Source of the DNA: Aureimonas sp. AU12
GTDB taxonomy: Bacteria > Pseudomonadota > Alphaproteobacteria > Rhizobiales > Rhizobiaceae
Reading direction: 5' to 3'
Assembly: GCF_001463705.1 (NCBI RefSeq)
Contig: NZ_BBWH01000054.1
Span: 1 to 45,133 of the forward strand
DNA length: 45,133 bases
Notes under the pieces: generated by a model
Database searches by the model: none
What the model was told of the DNA's origin: nothing
Seen by the model: the letters and a program-made list of their open reading frames with translations, nothing else
In this document: positions 40,615 through 45,133 of the stretch, one piece after another
Position numbering within the stretch: position 1 is the stretch's first letter
Layout: every line of letters starts with the position of its first letter
Position numbers and translations under genes: made by a program

Positions 40615-40802
40615 CCTCGTAGCTCACGATCCATCGCCACCACCTCTTTAACGCGATTGATGAACTCTGCTCATAAGCAATTTCCACGCCCTTAAACGAT
40701 CGGTTTCGCGCAGGGTAGGATAAGGCTGCGCCAAAACCAGCTACCGCCTCTATCGCGCATGCGCTATAAACTCGGGCCGTTTCCGCGCAGCTTTGAGCCC
40801 GA

Positions 40803-41401
40803 ATGTCACGACTTTTTGCCTACGTGCGCGTCTCCACAAACGGTCAGACCACCGACAACCAGATCGGCGAGATCCGTGATGCCGGTTTCGAGGTCCAGAT
40901 CCGGCGCGTCGTTTCCGAAACCGTATCGGGCTCGCTCGCAGCCAAAGAGCGGGAAGGTTTCCGCAAACTCCTCGATCGGATGGAGGAGGGCGACATCCTC
41001 GTTGTCACGAAGATGGACCGTCTCGGACGCAACGCCATGGACGTCCGCGCCACCGTCGAACTGCTCGCCGAGATGGGCGTCAAGGTTCACTGTCTGGCGC
41101 TGGGCGGGGTGGACCTGACGAGTTCGACGGGGCGCATGACGATGAGCGTCATCAATGCGGTCGCCGAGTTCGAACGCGATCTCCTGATCGAGCGCACCAT
41201 GCCGGGCTCGTGCGGGCCAAGGAACAGGGGAAGGTGCTGGGTCGTCCCGCGAAGCTGTCCGCCGAACAAAAGCGTGTCGTTCGCGAGAGGCTGGGGGAGG
41301 GGGACTCGATCTCCGCGCTGGCGCGAGAGTTCGTGGTCAGCCGTCTGACGATCCAGCGGGCACGGGATGGATCAGTACCTGCGGTGCCATCTGATCGGTA
41401 G
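40803..41401 (+). pseudogene. Serine recombinase (resolvase/invertase), single-base frameshift
   Basis: Starts MSRLFAYVRVSTNGQTTDNQ with nucleophile Ser11, continues through ILVVTKMDRLGRNAMDV and NAVAEFERDLLIERT. One base is then missing near 41198, where HAGLVRAKEQGK is expected. The remainder is intact in another frame (RAKEQGKVLGRPAKLSAEQK, then ISALAREFVVSRLTIQRARD). Only this one lesion separates it from a working gene, so it may be recent or a sequencing error. A plasmid multimer-resolution role or a leftover of another transposon are both possible. Confidence 0.85.
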
Positions 41402-41430
41402 CTTCGTCTTTGGCTAGGATCGGCAGATAA

Positions 41431-43106
41431 CGACCCTGGCTGTGTCAAAACCCTACCCATGCTATTCTCATCAGGGTTGACCGGAGGGTGGCATGGGACG
41501 CTTCGTTGTCGGTGCCGATCGCGATCAGGCAACGCTATTTCCGCCCTGCCTCGAGGACTGGATCACTGAGGACAACCCGGTCCGAGTGAACGACGTCTTT
41601 GTCGATGCGCTGGATTTGGGCTCTCTCGGCTTCGAGGGTGTCGAGGCGGCCGCAACGGGACGGCCCGGCTATCACCCTGCCGCCCTTCTGAAGCTCTACG
41701 TCTATAGCTACCTGAACTGCATTCCCTCCAGTCGGCGTTTGGAGCGCGAGGCCGGTCGCAACGTTGAGGTCATGTGGCTCATGGCTCGGCTGTCGCCCGA
41801 TCACAAGACCATTGCTTAAGTTCCGTCGGCAGAACGGCTCCGCCATCGGGCGCGTCTGCGCCCGCTTCGTCGCCCTGTGCCGGGAGATGGCCCTTTTGAC
41901 GGGGACGCGCGTCGCGATAGCTGGCTCCAAGTTCAAGGCGGTCAACAACCGCGACCGCAACGTCACCAAGGCCAAGCTCGAGCGGCGCCGTGAGCAGATC
42001 GAGGAGAGTGTTTCACGCTATCTCGCTTAACTCGACACGGCAGACCGGCAAGAGCCGACATCCGAACTCGCCGCCAAGGTCGCTCGGCTGAACGAGAAGA
42101 TTGCCCGTCTCGGCCAGGAAATGGAGCGCCTTGCAGGCTTGGAGACGCAGATGGACGCCAGCCCCGATCGTCAGGTCTCGCTGAACGATCCGGACGCCCG
42201 CTCGATGGCGACCAGCGGTCGAGGGTCGGGCATGGTGGGCTACAACGTCCAGGTGGCGTGGACACCGATCACCATCTGATCGTGGCCCACGAGGTCACCA
42301 ATGTCGGATCGGACCGGGCGCAGCTCAGCGGCATGGCGCAGCAGGCCAAGCAGGCGCTTCAGGTCGATCGGCTCGAGGCTGTGGCCGACCGCGGTTACTA
42401 CTCCGGCGTGGAGATCGTGGCCTGCGAGAGCGCCGGCATCGCCGTCACGCTGCCACGACCGATGACGTCCGGCGCCAAGGCGGCGGGACGCTTCGGCAAG
42501 GAAGATTTCTTGTACCGCCACGACGAGAACGCCTACCGCTGCCCGGCGGGTGAGACGCTCCCCTACCGATACATGACGGTCGAAAACGGTATGACGCTCA
42601 GCCGCTACTGGACGAACGCCTGCCAAGCTTGCCCGCTGAAGGCGGACTGCACGAAGGGTCAGGAGCGGCGCGTCACGCGCTGGGAACATGAGGACGTTCT
42701 GGAGACCGTGCAGCGCCGGCTCGATGCCGATCCTCAGGCTCTGCGGGTGCGGCGCGAGACGGTCGAGCATCCGTTCGGCACGCTGAAGCCCCGGATGGGC
42801 GCCATCCACTTCCTGACCCGGACGCTACCGCGTGTGTCGGCCGAGATTGCCCTCCAAGTCCTGGCCGACAATCTGACGCGTGTCCTGAACATCATGGGAA
42901 GCCAGAGGCTCCTCGCCGCCATCAGAGGCTGATCAGGCGGCTACGGCACCTCGCTCCATACCAACACGCGAGCCGACCGCCTCGTCCTGTTCCCCGATGA
43001 TCGCAAACCGCAGCCGCAGAGCACCGTCACTCAATGATCAACCATGCGATCCGCACCGAAACGTCAAACCATAACCTGGCTCGACGTTTTGACACGGCCT
43101 GGGTCG
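41431..43106 (+). mobile_element. IS1182-family insertion sequence
   Basis: The ends are inverted repeats: CGACCCTGGCTGTGTCAAAA at the left and CGACCCAGGCCGTGTCAAAA at the right when read inward, two mismatches. About 1.68 kb, one decayed transposase gene. I see no convincing target duplication. Confidence 0.75.
41493..42932 (+). pseudogene. IS1182-family transposase, broken in three places
   Basis: The family pattern is continuous across frames: GRFVVGADRDQATLFPPCLE, YHPAALLKLYVYSYLNCIPS, SRRLEREAGRNVEVMWLM, then GSKFKAVNNRDRNVTKAKL, VDTDHHLIVAHEVTNVGSDR, ADRGYYSGVEIVACE, a Cys pair (CPAGETLPYR, CQACPLKADC) and the final VEHPFGTLKPRMGAIHFLTR. Lesions are an extra T near 41815, a TAA for Gln at 42028-42030 and a missing G near 42256. 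It is not functional. Confidence 0.9.
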
Positions 43107-43175
43107 AGTGCGGTCGCACACCACTCCTTCACACGCTTGGCGACATGGTGAAATCGTCGCCTGGAGATCAGCATC

Positions 43176-43502
43176 GTGGACAATCAACGCGTTCCGGTTC
43201 CGCTGCCTCGCTTTTGGATCAGCAAGTTCCGGAAAATCAAGGCAGCGGTGTTGGTTTGCTTTCTCGTCGGCCTGTTTGTCGTCTCGTTTGTCGTGCCGAA
43301 ATGGCCCGACCTGTTGCGGGATTGGATGCCGGAAAACAGGCACGCCTTCCTCGGTGTCATGCTTCTCATCTTCGGTAGTGTCGGCTTCCTGACCATAAAC
43401 GCAGTTGTGATCGCCTGGCGTCGGCTCGAACGATGGCGTCTCAGTCGTCGTACATGGCATCGACGCCCGTCGCGTTCCTCCGGGCGGGAGTTCGGGCCAT
43501 AA
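43176..43502 (+). CDS. Small hypothetical membrane protein (108 aa)
   Basis: Start GTG 43176 with GGAG about 9 bases upstream. Two hydrophobic segments: KAAVLVCFLVGLFVVSFVVP (about 22-41) and FLGVMLLIFGSVGFLTINAV (about 58-77), with basic residues before, after and at the C-terminus (RRLERWRLSRRTWHRRP). A Pro-rich N-terminus precedes the first. No family recognised. The 3' end overlaps the start of the integrase fragment in another frame. Confidence 0.55.
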   Translation: MDNQRVPVPLPRFWISKFRKIKAAVLVCFLVGLFVVSFVVPKWPDLLRDWMPENRHAFLGVMLLIFGSVGFLTINAVVIAWRRLERWRLSRRTWHRRPSRSSGREFGP

Positions 43503-43822
43503 ACGATCTAATCAACCCCGCCGGCCACCGTCTCTATCTCACCGCCAGTGAGCGCGCGGCCTTCCTCGCTGCCGCGGCCAAGGGCGATCGCGAAGTCCGC
43601 ACCTACTGCGAGGTCCTGCACATCGCAGGCTGCCGGATCTCCGAAGCGCTGGCGCTGACCGTCCGGCGCGTCGATCTCGATGCCCGTTTCCTTGTCTTCG
43701 AGACGGACGATGGACTGGAAGCGGTCGACCAGGCTTCGCGCTCGGGCCAGGACTGGAACACCTTCCTCGATCGCGGATCGTTCATTAAGCCCGGCAACCC
43801 CATGTACCCGCCACGTCCTTGA
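43454..43822 (+). pseudogene. Tyrosine recombinase/integrase, N-terminal fragment
   Basis: From ATG 43454 the frame reads INDLINPAGHRLYLTASERA, then AFLAAAAKGDREVRTYCEVL and HIAGCRISEALALTVRRVDL. This is the start of a phage-type integrase catalytic domain with the first catalytic Arg in GCRISEAL. Homology stops at about VFET (near 43713); the remaining frame (SRSGQDWNTFLDRGSFIKPG) does not look like an integrase. The HxxR and Tyr motifs are missing, so it is inactive. Confidence 0.7.
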
Positions 43823-44888
43823 GCGATCCCTACCGACGGACCGTCACGCTGGCTCGTTGTGCTTGATCGGCCTGAACAGACTTCGGCCCACTGCAGATTA
43901 TCATCTTAAATCAAATGCCATGAACCGCAATAATGATTGCGCCGCATAGGCTATCGCGACAATCACTAATTACTATATAATAGTCTTTTCAGAAATAATA
44001 ATATAAATATGCATCAACCAGAAAGCATGATATTGATAACAGATTGCATAAGTTGATGAAAAGTGGTTATGGTGCTTCTACGTTCGGCCTGCTAGTCTGC
44101 AACGCCGGTTGAACAGGAGCTTGCCGCCTTGCAAACTATGCCAACATCGTCGAGGCCACTCTCCCGCGACGCACAGCGCTTGCTCGATAGGCTCAGGGGG
44201 CCGTTCACCACCTCTATGTGCAACAGCACGGCAGCTGTTGAACTGGTCAAACGCCAGTACGCCGCGCGCTCGACCGTTGGCTTGCTTCTGACGGTCAACG
44301 GAATGATGCACGGCCAAAAACCCTGACCGGGATCATCAGTCGGGTTGTCAGGCCGACTGCATTAGCCCGCTCAGAGGTCTCGCCTGCCCAAACGGGATCG
44401 GACGCTTTACCCTGGCTCTCGCCCGGCTCCTCCTTCTCCTATGGCCGCCTTATGTCCTTCTCGCCAGCCGATGGCTCGGCGACGTCTCGTGGTTCTCCGC
44501 AGCGTCCGCGAATGCGGTGCTAGCCGTCCTTTGGCAAACCGATTCTGGCACGATTGCTCGCCGCCTTCGCGATCTAGGCCGCTAACCGTGTCCTCGACGG
44601 ACCGTCGGTTTGGCCCGGCCCCCTCGTCAAACGCTCGGGCTCCGGCACCATGATTAGGCCGACTGGCTGGACATGACCGAGGCTGCCAATCTGCTGGGAT
44701 CCGGCGAGATTATTCTCGGCGAGGCCTACCGCGTCGATCGCACTTGGGTCGCCGCCGCACGCTTCAATCCCATCCAGAAGGTCACCTAGGTGGGCGGAGG
44801 CCAGCATCCGCTACGGCGCACCGACGCGCTTCTCGACAACAGTCATGTCCTCGCCTACATCGGCTCGTGCGGTGGCAAGACCCACAGT
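43823..44888. other. Spacer of about 1.07 kb with an AT-rich block and gene debris
   Basis: 43950-44060 is very AT-rich. A 65-codon frame ending at 44326 (TSSRPLSRDAQRLLDRLRGP then LVKRQYAARSTVGLLLTVNG) could be a small gene or a remnant; I cannot assign it. From 44330 to 44888 short coding-like pieces occur in different frames with stops between (VSWFSAASANAVLAVLWQTD near 44490; MTEAANLLGSGEIILGEAYR near 44675), which looks like one or more decayed genes. No RNA gene or repeat array is visible. Confidence 0.4.
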
Positions 44889-45133
44889 CTAGGTGTTCAG
44901 TCCCGGCATCTGGTGGATCGGATTGACGATGAACCATTGTGGCTCTGACGTCCAGATTTTGGCGATGTATTCGTAGGGCGTCAGGCCGCCGAGCGTTTTG
45001 AGCCGGCGGGCAAAGTTATAGGCCGCCATGAAGTCGGAGAGATGCACCCGAAGCTGATCATGGCTTTTGTAGTGGAAGCGTTTGACGGTGGCTTCGTTGA
45101 TGGTGCGGCTCATCCGCTCGACCTGTCCATTGG
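44889..45133 (-). pseudogene. IS481-family transposase, C-terminal part, cut by the window end
   Basis: Read leftward from 45133: NGQVERMSRTINEATVKRFH, then YKSHDQLRVHLSDFMAAYNF, ARRLKTLGGLTPYEYIAKIW and the C-terminus NPIHQMPGLNT with a TAG at 44889. The Glu in GQVERM is the last DDE residue. It continues the fragment at 1-714: with four bases between (restoring the conserved HPWTNGQVERM) the joined gene is 963 bases, 320 aa, the normal size. Just past the stop lies the probable terminal repeat region. Confidence 0.88.

Noticed and set aside
1-45133. CRISPR arrays, tRNA and rRNA genes
   Set aside because: I found no regularly spaced repeat array, no cas gene and no tRNA or rRNA sequence I could recognise by eye.

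Overview
The window is almost certainly a mobilizable plasmid of about 45 kb from a high-GC alphaproteobacterium, most likely order Hyphomicrobiales (Rhizobiales). The evidence is a Ti-type TraA relaxase with TraC/D-like and TraG/VirD4 proteins, a MobQ-type oriT, a ParA/ribbon-helix-helix partition pair, a plasmid-type winged-helix replication protein and a MucR/Ros regulator. The two window ends fall in the same IS481-family transposase gene on the minus strand. Joined end to end with 4 missing bases they rebuild one transposase of normal length (about 320 aa). The simplest reading is a circular replicon cut open inside this gene.

Layout. 1-8.2 kb is insertion-sequence debris: IS481, an IS256 copy with two internal palindromes plus a partial second copy, IS3 and IS5 remnants, and a dead DUF2493 gene. 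One intact chemoreceptor gene (3.4-5.5 kb) sits inside it. 8.2-12.7 kb carries a diguanylate cyclase, an OmpW-like porin, and a divergent LysR regulator/AEC transporter pair. 12.9-18.0 kb is a very GC-rich peptide/nickel-type ABC operon (binding protein, two permeases, fused double ATPase) with a Zur-like palindrome upstream. 18.0-20.2 kb has a truncated HlyD gene, two hypothetical genes and MucR. 20.6-24.5 kb is an AT-richer island: a tightly coupled minus-strand operon of ribbon-helix-helix protein, ParB/Srx-domain protein, PD-(D/E)XK-like protein and DNA methyltransferase, with a small ferredoxin-fold-like gene facing it. I regard this as the best candidate for an undescribed system, probably defence or restriction-modification.

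24.6-30.7 kb is the mobilization block: a hypothetical gene, traA, oriT with an adjacent strongly cytosine-depleted stretch, traC/D and traG. It has a coupling protein but no mating-pair-formation genes, so transfer would need a helper. 30.7-32.3 kb holds an XRE regulator and an alpha/beta hydrolase with an unfamiliar C-terminal extension. 32.6-37.4 kb is a complete Tn3-family transposon with 38-bp inverted repeats, whose passenger is a DUF4037 nucleotidyltransferase-like gene coupled to the resolvase.

37.5-40.8 kb is the replication and partition block. A CopG-like gene, a predicted small antisense RNA and a rep-like gene are arranged as in pMV158 copG-RNAII-repB, followed by parA and its ribbon-helix-helix partner flanked by a repeated 16-bp motif. 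40.8-45.1 kb is decay again: a frameshifted serine recombinase, a broken IS1182 element, a small membrane protein, an integrase fragment, an AT-rich spacer and the other part of the IS481 transposase.

All functional calls come from reading the sequence and recalling protein families. No database or structure search was run.
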